The notes under the pieces were generated by a model that saw only the letters and a list, made by a program, of their open reading frames with translations, searched no databases and was not told where the DNA came from. Below are positions 53,403 to 62,128 of a DNA stretch of 64,000 nucleotides, piece by piece; position 1 is the stretch's first letter; every line of letters begins with the position of its first letter. The stretch spans positions 62,001 to 126,000 of the forward strand of contig NZ_NOIT01000010.1 in assembly GCF_004136555.1 (NCBI RefSeq). Direction: 5' to 3'. Origin of the DNA: Kocuria carniphila (lineage in GTDB: Bacteria; Actinomycetota; Actinomycetes; Actinomycetales; Micrococcaceae). The position numbers and the translations under genes are program-made.

Positions 53403-53945
53403 TCATGCAGCGTTCGGGTCGGCTCTATCAACGAGATATTTGATTTCGAAGTCATTCTTCGTCAATTCTGCAGCTGCAAGATAATCCACGCGGGCGTCTA
53501 CAATCCTGCCGACCCGCTCTTGGAGGTGCGCACGGATCGCGTGTCCGCGTTGCCGCGTTAGCGGATTCTGGAGCAGCTGATGCTCCTGGTCGAGTCGCTC
53601 GAGGAGCTCGAGAGCTTGGTCTGCTCCGAAGGCATGTGCGACAGCGACAACCCGGGAGAGTAGGACGGGACCCGAGGACGGTTGGATATATTCGAGAGCG
53701 AAATAAAGTGCTGCAATTTGTTCCCAGTCCGTCTGCTCGAATGACGGCGACGAGCCATGGAGGGCGGCGATCGCCGCTTGTATTTGGTATGTACCAATGT
53801 CTGCCGGGGACCAGGCCTTCTGAGCAAGTTCCATCCCCTCAGCAATTATCGCCCGGTTCCACCTACTGCGATCCTGCTCGGCGAGCGGGACAAGTACTCC
53901 GGTCGATGTTCCCCGGGTTGCACGGCGTGAATCGGTAATCAGCAT
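53403..53945 (-). pseudogene. C-terminal remnant of an ECF sigma factor (ECF41/42-like, DUF6596 domain)
   Basis: 180 residues that resemble only the C-terminal extension of this sigma-factor group: LVPLAEQDRSRWNRAIIAEG, YQIQAAIAALHGSSPSFEQT, TDWEQIAALYFALE and VVAVAHAFGADQALELLERL. The sigma2 and sigma4 regions are missing. The first Met corresponds to an internal Met of intact proteins (the LITDSRRATR region), and homology stops abruptly at the junction at 53946. A non-functional fragment is most likely, although a stand-alone regulator cannot be excluded. Confidence 0.7.
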
Positions 53946-53946
53946 T

Positions 53947-54171
53947 GGGGAACCGGTCGAGCCTGACGTGGTCTCACAGTTCTACGACTCGATGGGCAAT
54001 ACCCTTGACTACGTCTACGACCTCGACGGCGACTCACTCACCATTTGGGCGGTAGCCAAAGATAGCCCCGCCTATTTCCACGGCACCTTCTCCGATAACG
54101 ACCATGTATTCACCGGTGCATGTGTCTACCCAGAAGGAGGTGGCTACCACTCCACAATGAAACGCCGATAA
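53947..54171 (+). pseudogene. C-terminal remnant of a conserved hypothetical protein
   Basis: Open frame of about 74 codons, in frame from 53947, with SQFYDSMGNTLDYVYDLDGD, SPAYFHGTFSDNDHVF and YPEGGGYHSTMKRR. This looks like the last third of a small beta-rich conserved protein seen in actinobacteria. The 5' part is absent, and the junction coincides with the sigma-factor remnant on the opposite strand. Only internal GTG or ATG codons are available as starts, so it is probably dead. Confidence 0.55.
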
Positions 54172-54281
54172 CTGCGGCTCAAGAAGATAACCACACCATG
54201 AACCTGGGGCCCGCGTCGACAAACGGGGACAGCAGGTACCGTTTCCGGGATGAGACCGCATCCACAGTCTCAGTACATGAC

Positions 54282-54316
54282 AAAAGCCCTGGTGAGAAGT
54301 TTATTCTCACCAGGGC
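54282..54316 (-). terminator. Terminator downstream of tRNA-Pro
   Basis: On the minus strand, arms 54304-54316 and 54286-54298 form a perfect 13-bp hairpin with a five-base loop followed by TTTTG. It begins eight bases past the 3' end of the tRNA gene and is a standard tRNA terminator. Confidence 0.88.
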
Positions 54317-54323
54317 CATCTGG

Positions 54324-54397
<74 letters not shown>

Positions 54398-54530
54398 CGA
54401 CCATGTTCGGTACTGGGAACCAGTCCCGAACACCAGAGATACATTACCCCAACGTCGATCGAAATTCACATCGACGGGCCCGGCGCCAAGAACCAACCCC
54501 GCGTGGCTCACGAGCTGCAGCTCGAATACC

Positions 54531-54891
54531 GTCGCTCACGGCCGGAACACGAACGTGGCAATCTCATCAACGGTAGGACCAGGATCTCCTGCAGCAAGGA
54601 ATCTGATCGACGTTGCAGCCCGGATCTCGAGGATTCTGGGTCGCAAGGTCGATCAGATTGCGAGGGAACTCGGAACGTGGTTTTTACGTCGATCAGGCTG
54701 CAGTCTTCGGAACGGCTGTGGTCGTACCGTCGATCAGAATGAAGCGCTCAACGGTTCAATGGTTGCAGCGTCGATGGAGCTACACAACGAAGACAGACAT
54801 GGTCGGATGGTGGATCAGGCGGTACTGCTCGGAACGGCAATGGTCGAAACGTAAACCACGTTGCATCCAGCTGAGAACCAGAGCGCTGGAA
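54531..54891. repeat. Degenerate tandem direct-repeat array, 40-41 bp period
   Basis: Units starting at 54648, 54688, 54729, 54770 and 54810 share a head of the form GTCGATCAG and a tail near CGGAACGGC..TGGTCG, with spacing 40, 41, 41 and 40 bases. Weaker units extend left to about 54531 and right to about 54891. The period is not a multiple of three, and the plus-strand frames that span it show no protein-like sequence. The array fills most of a 580-base gap between tRNA-Pro and the der terminator. No protein-coding or RNA family is recognised. Confidence 0.6.
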
Positions 54892-54971
54892 GCTGGTAGT
54901 CCTGGACCGAACGTCGACCTGAGCGCACCCCGCTCCCCCGCAAACAGCTCCAACTCAAACCCACCTAGCAA

Positions 54972-55013
54972 CGAAAAACACCGGGCCGCCCCGTACGAAA
55001 CGGGACGACCCGG
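54972..55013 (-). terminator. Terminator after der
   Basis: On the minus strand, an imperfect hairpin (arms about 54981-54994 and 55000-55013, with two mismatches) is followed by GTGTTTTTCG. It lies 63 bases past the der stop at 55076 and ends the parA-scpA-scpB-rluB-tyrA-cmk-der transcription unit. Confidence 0.75.
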
Positions 55014-55075
55014 CGTCGTCGTCGGTCACGACGACCAATAGGCAGGCTGACCGTAAAGGCCCGCCGGCACAGGCA

Positions 55076-56620
55076 TTACTTCTTCCGCTGCCGCTTCTCA
55101 CGCACGCGCATGGTGACCTCGATGGGCGTGCCCTCGAAGCCGAAGGTCTCACGCAGGCGGCGCTGGATGAAACGGCGGTAGCCGGGATCCAGGAAGCCGG
55201 TGGTGAACAGCACGAACTTGGGCGGCCGCGAGGACACCTGCGTGCCGAACAGGATGCGGGGCTGCTTGCCGCCGCGCACGGGGTGCGGGTGGGCGGCCAC
55301 GAGCTCGCCCAGGAATGCGTTGAGGCGTCCGGTGGGAATGCGCTTATCCCAGGAATCCAGCGCGGTGTGCAGGGCGGGAACCAGCTTGTCCTTGTGCCAA
55401 CCGGTCTTCGCGGAGATGTTCACGCGCGGAGCCCAGGAGACGTGCGCCAGGTCGCGTTCGATCTCACGCTCCAGGTAGAAGCGGCGCTCATCGTCCAGCA
55501 GGTCCCACTTGTTGAAGGCGAGCACCACGGCGCGGCCCGAGTCCACGGTCATCTGCAGAATGCGCACGTCCTGCTCGGAGAGCACCTCGTCCACGGCCAG
55601 CAGCACCACGGCCACCTCGGCACGTTCCAGAGCGGACTGGGTCCGCAGGGACGCGTAGAAGTCCGCACCCTGCTGCAGGTGCACGCGGCGGCGGATACCG
55701 GCGGTGTCGATGAAACGCCAGGGCTCATCGCCCAGCATCACGATCTCGTCCACCGGGTCACGTGTAGTGCCGGCCAGCTCGTCCACGACCACTCGTTCGG
55801 AACCGGCCATCTTGTTCAGCAGCGAGGACTTGCCCACGTTCGGGCGACCCAGCAGGGCCACGCGGCGGGGTCCGCCCTCGACCTCGGGCTCGGCCACCTC
55901 GGAGTGCTCGGGTAGAGCCTTGACCAGGGCATCCAGTGCGTCGCCGGTGCCCATGCCGTGCAGGGACGATACCGGGAACGGCTCCCCCATGCCCAGCGAC
56001 CACAGGTCGGAAGCCTCGATCTGCAACTGCGGCGAATCGGCCTTGTTGGCCACCAGGATAATCGGCTTCTTGACGCGGCGCAGCATGGAGACCACGGCCT
56101 CGTCGGTCGCGGTCACGCCCACGGTGACGTCCAGGACCAGCAGAACGGCGTCAGCATTCTGCACGGCCACCTCGGCCTGCTCAGCCACGCGGGCGTGGAT
56201 GCCCTTGGCGTCGTGCTCCCAGCCGCCGGTGTCCACCAGGGTGAAGTTCTTGCCGGCCCACTCGGCCTTGTAGGACACGCGGTCACGGGTCACGCCCGGG
56301 GTGTCCTCCACCACGGCCTCGCGGCGGCCGATCACGCGGTTGACCAGCGTGGACTTACCCACGTTGGGGCGGCCGACCACGGCCACCACGGGGTCGGGCA
56401 GACGAGTTTCGCGATCGTCGTCCCAGCCGTCCCACTCGTCCAGCAGCGCGGCGTCTTCCTCATCCAACTCGTAGTCGGACAGGCCCGCACGCAACGCTTC
56501 GGCGCGGCGCTCGGCTTCCTCGTCGTCGATTGCGGCGAGGCGCTCGGAAATATCTTCCTGGCCACCGCCGAGGACGGTCTGCTCGTACGGGTCAACCTTG
56601 TTCTCTTCGGAACCGGTCAT
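55076..56620 (-). CDS. der: GTPase Der (EngA)
   Basis: Double GTPase required for 50S ribosome assembly. 514 residues: an acidic actinobacterial extension (about residues 1-75), first G domain with [14 protein letters not shown] near residue 88 and DTGGW, NKAD near 190, second G domain with [14 protein letters not shown] near residue 258, DTAGIR and NKWD, then a C-terminal KH-like domain from about residue 425 ending in a basic tail. ATG at 56620, seven bases after the cmk stop. Confidence 0.97.
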   Translation of the reverse strand: MTGSEENKVDPYEQTVLGGGQEDISERLAAIDDEEAERRAEALRAGLSDYELDEEDAALLDEWDGWDDDRETRLPDPVVAVVGRPNVGKSTLVNRVIGRREAVVEDTPGVTRDRVSYKAEWAGKNFTLVDTGGWEHDAKGIHARVAEQAEVAVQNADAVLLVLDVTVGVTATDEAVVSMLRRVKKPIILVANKADSPQLQIEASDLWSLGMGEPFPVSSLHGMGTGDALDALVKALPEHSEVAEPEVEGGPRRVALLGRPNVGKSSLLNKMAGSERVVVDELAGTTRDPVDEIVMLGDEPWRFIDTAGIRRRVHLQQGADFYASLRTQSALERAEVAVVLLAVDEVLSEQDVRILQMTVDSGRAVVLAFNKWDLLDDERRFYLEREIERDLAHVSWAPRVNISAKTGWHKDKLVPALHTALDSWDKRIPTGRLNAFLGELVAAHPHPVRGGKQPRILFGTQVSSRPPKFVLFTTGFLDPGYRRFIQRRLRETFGFEGTPIEVTMRVREKRQRKK

Positions 56621-56627
56621 GGCTACC

Positions 56628-57368
56628 TCACTTACTCTGGGCGGGAGCGCCCGGGGATTGATCGGGGCCGGCGGCCCGTTCGGTCATGGTTTCGGTGGTG
56701 CGGATCACCAGATCGATCACGCCCTGCACGGTCTGTTCCATGCTCAGTTCGGACGAATCCAGCAGGTGCACGCCATCCTGCGCTTCGGTGAAGTTCACCA
56801 CGGTGGAGTCCTTGGCGTCACGCCCCACCACTTGGTCTTTCAAATTTGACGACGCCGCCGCGCCTAGTTGCTTGCCTCGCCGCGCCAACCGCGCTTCCTC
56901 CGAGGCGGTCAACAGAATGCGCACAGTGGCATCCGGGGCGACCACGGTGGTGATATCGCGGCCCTCGGCCACCATGCGGTGACCGCTGTCGGCGATGATC
57001 TCGCGCTGCATAGCCACTAGTACTTCACGAGCCGGAACGGTGGTGGCGATCGCGGACACGTTGTTGGTCACGTCATCCCCGCGGATCTCGGACCGGACGT
57101 CCTGACCGTCCACGGTGATGCGCTCACCGTTGGGATCGGTGCCCATGTCCAGGGGAACGGAGCGGGTGGCCTGCACAATGGCGTCCGCGTCACTCAAGTC
57201 GACCTGTGTGTGCAAGCACCACCAGGTCACGGCGCGGTACATGGCACCGGTGTCCAGGTAGGCCAGGTTGAAGCGGCGCGCCACTTCCTTGGACACGGAG
57301 GACTTCCCGGAACCGGAAGGTCCGTCGATGGCGACCACCAATCGGGCGTTCTCATCGCGTGCGTCCAT
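56628..57368 (-). CDS. cmk: Cytidylate kinase
   Basis: Phosphorylates CMP and dCMP. 246 residues; P-loop [20 protein letters not shown] near residues 11-30, [13 protein letters not shown], and [16 protein letters not shown], all typical of bacterial CMP kinase. The extra C-terminal 25 residues are low complexity (Pro/Gly/Ala). ATG at 57368 overlaps the tyrA stop by one base, so the genes are cotranslated. Neighbours der and rluB are the usual actinobacterial partners. Confidence 0.97.
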   Translation of the reverse strand: MDARDENARLVVAIDGPSGSGKSSVSKEVARRFNLAYLDTGAMYRAVTWWCLHTQVDLSDADAIVQATRSVPLDMGTDPNGERITVDGQDVRSEIRGDDVTNNVSAIATTVPAREVLVAMQREIIADSGHRMVAEGRDITTVVAPDATVRILLTASEEARLARRGKQLGAAASSNLKDQVVGRDAKDSTVVNFTEAQDGVHLLDSSELSMEQTVQGVIDLVIRTTETMTERAAGPDQSPGAPAQSK

Positions 57369-58480
57369 TACTGCACCACCTTCCAGTTGCGTTCGTTCAA
57401 AGCGTTCACAAGTTCCTCGCGACGGTTCGGATCCACGGAGACCACCACCAGTCCCACCGGTTGACCCGGCGAGTGCTCGAGTCGCATGTCTTCCAGGTTG
57501 ATCCCGTCCTCACCGATCTCGGTGAGCAACCGAGCAATGGTGCCCGGGGTGTCGTCCACGGCCACGGTGAGCGTGGCGAACGCCTTGGGAGCGCCACCGT
57601 GCTTACCGGGAATCCGAGCTTGGCCTGAGTTGCCCTCGGCCATGAGCTGGGCGATATCCAAGCGAGCACCACCGGCCATCGGGTTCTCCAGGGTGGAGAT
57701 CAGCCGATCGAGATCCGTGCGTACCTCGTGGAGGGATTCCACGATGGGACGTGCGTTGGCGGAGAGGATCTGCACCCACAGCGACGGATCGGAACCCGCA
57801 ATGCGCGTGGTGTCCCGCAGCCCCTGTCCGGACAAGGACAAGTGGTGCAACGGGGTGTCCTGCAGGCGGGAGGCCAGCAGCGAGGACATCACCTGCGGCA
57901 AGTGCGAAATCAGCGCCACGGTCTCATCGTGCTCGGCCGCATCCATCACGGTCACGGTCGCGCCCAGGTCCACCGCCAAGTTTTTGGCGGTGGTGACGGC
58001 TCGCGCGCTGGTCGTCTCGGTCGGGCAAATCACCCACGGCATGGATGTGAACAGCTCACCGCGGGCCGCCACGGGACCGGACTTCTCACGTCCGGCCATG
58101 GGATGCGTGCCTACGTAGCGAGACAGGTCCGCCCCGGCCGCAGCGACGTCGTCGAGGATCGAGGACTTTACCGAGGCGATGTCGATGACCACGGCGTCCG
58201 GGAAATCCGACAGCGCCTCGACCACGAGCTCGGCGACCACGTCCGGCGGAGCGGCCACGACCACGAGTGCAGGATCCGACAGCGTCTGACCCGCCTCGTG
58301 AACGGCACGGACGGACTGGCCCGCGCCGATGTCCTGAGCCACGGCCTCCGTGGTGGGCGAGGCATCGCGCACGTACACGCGCACGCCCAGGTGCTGGAGC
58401 CCCAGACCGATGCTGGCACCCAGAAGCCCCGCACCGATCACCAGAACCGGTCCGGACGTGGACGCGATTGCTGGAACCAC
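57368..58480 (-). CDS. tyrA: Prephenate dehydrogenase with ACT domain
   Basis: Oxidative decarboxylation of prephenate to 4-hydroxyphenylpyruvate, toward tyrosine. 370 residues from a GTG at 58480. NAD fold VLVIGAGLLGASIGLGL at about residues 12-28, conserved THPMAGREKSGP near residue 128, and SGQGLRDTTRIAGSDP. A C-terminal ACT domain (about residues 295-370, TLTVAVDDTPGTIARLLTEI) points to feedback control by an aromatic amino acid. Placed between rluB and cmk as in other Micrococcaceae. Confidence 0.94.
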   Translation of the reverse strand: MVPAIASTSGPVLVIGAGLLGASIGLGLQHLGVRVYVRDASPTTEAVAQDIGAGQSVRAVHEAGQTLSDPALVVVAAPPDVVAELVVEALSDFPDAVVIDIASVKSSILDDVAAAGADLSRYVGTHPMAGREKSGPVAARGELFTSMPWVICPTETTSARAVTTAKNLAVDLGATVTVMDAAEHDETVALISHLPQVMSSLLASRLQDTPLHHLSLSGQGLRDTTRIAGSDPSLWVQILSANARPIVESLHEVRTDLDRLISTLENPMAGGARLDIAQLMAEGNSGQARIPGKHGGAPKAFATLTVAVDDTPGTIARLLTEIGEDGINLEDMRLEHSPGQPVGLVVVSVDPNRREELVNALNERNWKVVQ

Positions 58481-58482
58481 CG

Positions 58483-59535
58483 TTACATCCCCACCGATGC
58501 GAGCAGGGTGCCCACCTCGGTGTGGGACAGCTTGCGCACCACACCCTGGCGCTGATCACCAATGGCGATCGGGCCCACCTGGGTACGGGCGAGCCGCTCG
58601 ACCGGGTGGCCCACGGCGTCGAACATGCGGCGGACAATGCGGTTGCGACCGGTGTGCAGCACGACCTCGATCAGCACGTGACCGGGCTTGGAGTCGATGA
58701 GCTTGAACGAATCGACCTTGGCAATGCCGTCCTCGAGCTTGATGCCTTCGCGCATCTGCTTGCCCACGCCCTTCTCCACGGGGCCGTGCACCTGGACCAG
58801 GTAGGTCTTGGGCACCTCGTAGGAGGGGTGGGTCAGGCGGTTGGTGAGTTCGCCGTCGTTGGTGAGTAGCAGCAGGCCCTCGGTCTCAACGTCCAAGCGA
58901 CCCACGTGGAACACGCGCTCGTGCTTGCGGACGTCCAAGAAGTCACTTACGCAACGGCGGCCGTCCGGGTCCTCCATGGTGGAGACCACGCCGGCAGGCT
59001 TGTTGAACGAGTAGTAGACGAGCTTCTCGTCGGTCTGGATGCGCATGCCGTCCACGTGAACGCTCTGCAGCGCGGGGTCCACGCGCACGCCCAGTTCGTT
59101 GACGATTTGGCCGTCCACTTCCACGCGGCCGTCCAGGATCATTTCCTCGCACACGCGCCGCGAGGCCACACCTGCCTGGGCCATGAGCTTCTGCAGGCGC
59201 ACGCCGTTCTCGTCGTGGGCTTCCAGACGATCGACGGGCGGGTTCTTGGGACGACGCCGCCGGTGCGGGCCGTGCTCCTTGATCGCCGAGGCGCGGCGCT
59301 CGTACTTGTCCACGCCGCCAAAGGCGCGAGGCTTCTGCGGACCCTTCTGACCCGCCGAAGCCTTGGGCTTACCGGGCCCGGACTTGGGTCCGGTTTTCGG
59401 ACCGGACTTGAAGCCGCCCTTGGTGCCCGCTTTGGAGCCCTTGCCGCGACCCTGCGGACCGCGAGCGCCGCCGCCGGGCTTGCCGCCGCCGCGGGGTGCT
59501 CCGCCGCGGGATGAGTTGTTGCGTGATTGAGCCAT
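58483..59535 (-). CDS. Pseudouridine synthase (RluB/RsuA family) with Gly/Lys/Pro-rich N-terminal extension
   Basis: Pseudouridylates 23S rRNA, most likely as RluB. 350 residues. The first 70 or so are low-complexity Gly/Lys/Pro/Arg sequence with repeated SGPKTGPKSGPG-like units and few acidic residues. An S4 domain (GVRLQKLMAQAGVASRRVCE near residue 110) and the catalytic domain follow, with VFHVGRLDVETEGLLLLTND carrying the catalytic Asp near residue 216. Convergence of rluB with cmk, der and scpB is standard in actinobacteria. Confidence 0.94.
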   Translation of the reverse strand: MAQSRNNSSRGGAPRGGGKPGGGARGPQGRGKGSKAGTKGGFKSGPKTGPKSGPGKPKASAGQKGPQKPRAFGGVDKYERRASAIKEHGPHRRRRPKNPPVDRLEAHDENGVRLQKLMAQAGVASRRVCEEMILDGRVEVDGQIVNELGVRVDPALQSVHVDGMRIQTDEKLVYYSFNKPAGVVSTMEDPDGRRCVSDFLDVRKHERVFHVGRLDVETEGLLLLTNDGELTNRLTHPSYEVPKTYLVQVHGPVEKGVGKQMREGIKLEDGIAKVDSFKLIDSKPGHVLIEVVLHTGRNRIVRRMFDAVGHPVERLARTQVGPIAIGDQRQGVVRKLSHTEVGTLLASVGM

Positions 59536-59542
59536 GCTGAAA

Positions 59543-60208
59543 TCAGTCCTCTAAGTCTTCAAGTTGGTCGGTTCCGGGCAGGAGCGGGGCAATGTCTGGC
59601 AGTTCATCCAGTGAACCGAGACCCAGCTTTTCCAAGAACAAGGGGGTGGTGGAGTAGAGCACGGAACCCGTGGATTCCTCGCGTTCGTGTGCTGTGAGCA
59701 AGCCGCGCTGCACCAGGGTTCGCACCACGCCGTCCACGTTGACACCGCGGATCGCTGAGATCCGGGAGCGGGACACGGGTTGCAGGTAGGCCACCACGGC
59801 AAGGGTTTCCAGGGCCGCTTGCGACAAGCGCGAGCTGCTGCCTTCCACCACGTAGTCGGTCACGAGCTGGGCGTACTCACTGCGCGAGTAGATGCGCCAG
59901 CCGCCGGCCACTTGGCGCAGTTCGAATCCGCGCACTCTGGAGGCCGACCCTCCATCGTATCGGAGGTCAGGCGATTCCGGAGGGGCTACGGGAGTGGGAC
60001 CGATCACGCCGTCGTACTCGGCTTTCAGGTATTCCAGGCCGCTGCGCGCCTCGTGCACGGGCACGTTGAGGGTCCGGGCGAGTTCTTCTTCTCGGACGGG
60101 GGCGGCGGCCACCATGAGGACGGCCTCGAGAGCCGCGTGGATATCGGTCGGGGGTTGTTCGTGTGGTTCGTCTACCACGCTGACATCATCTCCTTCGGTA
60201 CGGTTCAC
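59543..60208 (-). CDS. scpB: Segregation and condensation protein ScpB
   Basis: Winged-helix kleisin partner of ScpA in the SMC condensin. 221 residues from the GTG at 60208; a GTG at 60178 (after AAGGAG) is a plausible alternative. Conserved ALEAVLMVAAAPVREEELA, ETLAVVAYLQPVSRSRISAI and RGVNVDGVVRTLVQRGLL match ScpB. An insert around residues 75-90 (Pro/Ser/Gly-rich) is typical of actinobacteria. It follows scpA after a 57-base gap. Confidence 0.95.
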   Translation of the reverse strand: MNRTEGDDVSVVDEPHEQPPTDIHAALEAVLMVAAAPVREEELARTLNVPVHEARSGLEYLKAEYDGVIGPTPVAPPESPDLRYDGGSASRVRGFELRQVAGGWRIYSRSEYAQLVTDYVVEGSSSRLSQAALETLAVVAYLQPVSRSRISAIRGVNVDGVVRTLVQRGLLTAHEREESTGSVLYSTTPLFLEKLGLGSLDELPDIAPLLPGTDQLEDLED

Positions 60209-60265
60209 ACCGATCCATGACGTGTCTCATTGTTTCAGGTTTTTGACGCCGCCGTTGCCAGGGGG

Positions 60266-61141
60266 CTACTCCCCCGCGCCGTTCTCGCTCGGGGCGGGGT
60301 CCTCGTTCGGCGTCTCGGCACCCGCGTACTCGCTGTTGAGCCCCTCCGAGGTCCAGTCGTCCGGCCCGTCCCAGCGCACGAGCAGTGGGCCGAGGACTTC
60401 ATCCTGGCGGATCCGGACCACACGGTCGCGGAACATTTCGAGGATCGCCAAGAAGCGCACCACAATCACCAGGGTGGAATCCGCGTCCGCGATCAGGGCG
60501 GCAAAGCTGTGGTCCTGGCCGTCCTTGAGGATTTCGGCCATGGTCTCGGCCTCGTCCGCCACACGCACGGCGGCACCGTGCAGGTGCTCCACGTTGACCT
60601 CGTCCGGCACGTGCCGTTCGGGGTCCAGCGCGACGACTGCGAGCTGTGCGAATTGCTCAGGCGTCAGCGTCCACTTCAACGGCGGCAGCGCGGTGGTCAC
60701 CGCTGGGTCAAGGTCCACCTGGCGCGGGATCCGCACGGACTCCGCACCGAAGCGCCTATTCAGCTGCCCGGCCACTTCCTTGAACGCCTTGTACTGCAGC
60801 AGACGCGCGAACAGCAGGTCGCGGGCTTCCAGAAGTTCGACGTCGTATTCGTCCTCCACCTCGCCGCGCGGCAACAAGCGTGCGGCCTTGAGATCGAGCA
60901 GAGTCGCCGCGACCACCAGGAACTCGCTGGCTTCATCCAGAGCTTTAACCGAGCCCTCCTCCTGGAGAGCTTTCACGTAACGGATGAACTCGTCCGTGAC
61001 CACGGACAGCGCCACGTGGGTGATGTCCATTTCGTGCTTGGCGATCAGAGAGAGCAGCACGTCAAAGGGGCCCTGGAAGTTTTCCAGGGCCACCTTGAAT
61101 CCGGTGTCCGAGTTCGTGGGAAGCTCGGCGACAACGCTCAT
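60266..61141 (-). CDS. scpA: Segregation and condensation protein ScpA
   Basis: Kleisin that bridges SMC heads. 291 residues from the ATG at 61141. FKVALENFQGPFDVLLSLIA at the N-terminus, ITHVALSVVTDEFIRYVKAL and FLVVAATLLDLKAARLLPRG are family marks; the C-terminal winged helix is near residues 200-245 (VIVVRFLAILEMFRDRVV). An acidic tail ends the protein. It is 55 bases downstream of the parA stop. Confidence 0.96.
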   Translation of the reverse strand: MSVVAELPTNSDTGFKVALENFQGPFDVLLSLIAKHEMDITHVALSVVTDEFIRYVKALQEEGSVKALDEASEFLVVAATLLDLKAARLLPRGEVEDEYDVELLEARDLLFARLLQYKAFKEVAGQLNRRFGAESVRIPRQVDLDPAVTTALPPLKWTLTPEQFAQLAVVALDPERHVPDEVNVEHLHGAAVRVADEAETMAEILKDGQDHSFAALIADADSTLVIVVRFLAILEMFRDRVVRIRQDEVLGPLLVRWDGPDDWTSEGLNSEYAGAETPNEDPAPSENGAGE

Positions 61142-61196
61142 GCTCGTGAGGTGACCTCACGCGAGATCAGGCCGCGAGCGGCGTCGGCGGTGGTGC

Positions 61197-62090
61197 TCAC
61201 GGCGCTCCGCCGCGGCTGATCAGCTCGCGCGCGAGCTGACGGTAGGACTCGGCACCCGGGTGGTTCGTGGCGAAGTTGAGGATCGGCTCGGCGGCCACGG
61301 TGGCGTCCGGGAACTTCACGGTGCGCTTGATGACGGTGTCGAAAACCTTGTCGCCAAAGGCATCCACGATGCGTGCAATGACCTCGCGCGAGTGCAAGGT
61401 GCGCGAGTCGAACATGGTGGCCAGCACGCCGTCGATCTGCAGCTTGGGGTTCAAGCGGTCTTGGACCTTCTCGATGGAGTCCACCAGCAGCGCCACGGCG
61501 CGCAGGGCGAAGAACTCGCAGATCAGCGGGATGATCACACCGTGCGAGGCGGTCAACGCGTTGACGGTCAGCAAACCCAGGGACGGCTGGCAGTCGATGA
61601 GGATCACGTCGTAGTATTCCTCGACCTTGCGCAGCGCCGAGGACAGCACTTGCTCGCGGGCGACCTCGGTGACTAGCTGCACCTCGGCCGCGGAAAGGTC
61701 GATGTTGGCCGGCAGCAGGTCCACGTTGGGCACGTGGGTTTCCTGCACCACGTCCCACACGTCCACCGAGCGGTCCATCATCACGTTGTAAATGGTCAGA
61801 TCCAGCTCGTGCGGGTTGGAACCGAAGCCCGCGGACAGCGCGCCCTGCGGGTCGAAGTCCACCAGGAGCACCTTGCGGCCGGTTTCCGCGAGCGCGGCAC
61901 CCAGGTTGATGGTGGAGGTGGTCTTACCCACGCCACCCTTCTGGTTCACCATGGCGATGATGCGGGCGGGACCATGGTCCTTGAGTTCGGGCGGATCCGG
62001 GAAGGTGCGCAACGGACGGCCGGTGGGGCCTACGGCGCCCGATGACCGGTCATCGAGCTCAGGGAACCTCTCGTCACTGGCTTTGCTCAC
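61197..62090 (-). CDS. ParA/Soj-type ATPase
   Basis: 297 residues from a GTG at 62090. Deviant Walker A NQKGGVGKTTSTINLGAAL near residue 49, DFDPQGALSAG (A' motif) and ILIDCQPSLG (Walker B). In actinobacteria this gene sits before scpA and differs from the oriC-located ParA; it may act in nucleoid organisation together with the ScpAB-SMC complex. The 38-base gap to the membrane protein upstream leaves room for a promoter. Confidence 0.93.
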   Translation of the reverse strand: MSKASDERFPELDDRSSGAVGPTGRPLRTFPDPPELKDHGPARIIAMVNQKGGVGKTTSTINLGAALAETGRKVLLVDFDPQGALSAGFGSNPHELDLTIYNVMMDRSVDVWDVVQETHVPNVDLLPANIDLSAAEVQLVTEVAREQVLSSALRKVEEYYDVILIDCQPSLGLLTVNALTASHGVIIPLICEFFALRAVALLVDSIEKVQDRLNPKLQIDGVLATMFDSRTLHSREVIARIVDAFGDKVFDTVIKRTVKFPDATVAAEPILNFATNHPGAESYRQLARELISRGGAP

Positions 62091-62128
62091 GTGCTACGGC
62101 CTGCTTTCCTCAAGTCACTGGTCAGGTC

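Noticed and set aside
54531-54891. CRISPR array
   Set aside because: Units are contiguous and degenerate with no conserved repeat separated by unique spacers, and no cas gene is present.
54613-55041. 142-codon plus-strand frame across the degenerate repeat array
   Set aside because: The 40-41 bp period shifts frame at each unit, and the translation shows no repeated or family-like protein sequence. The DNA repeat explains it better.
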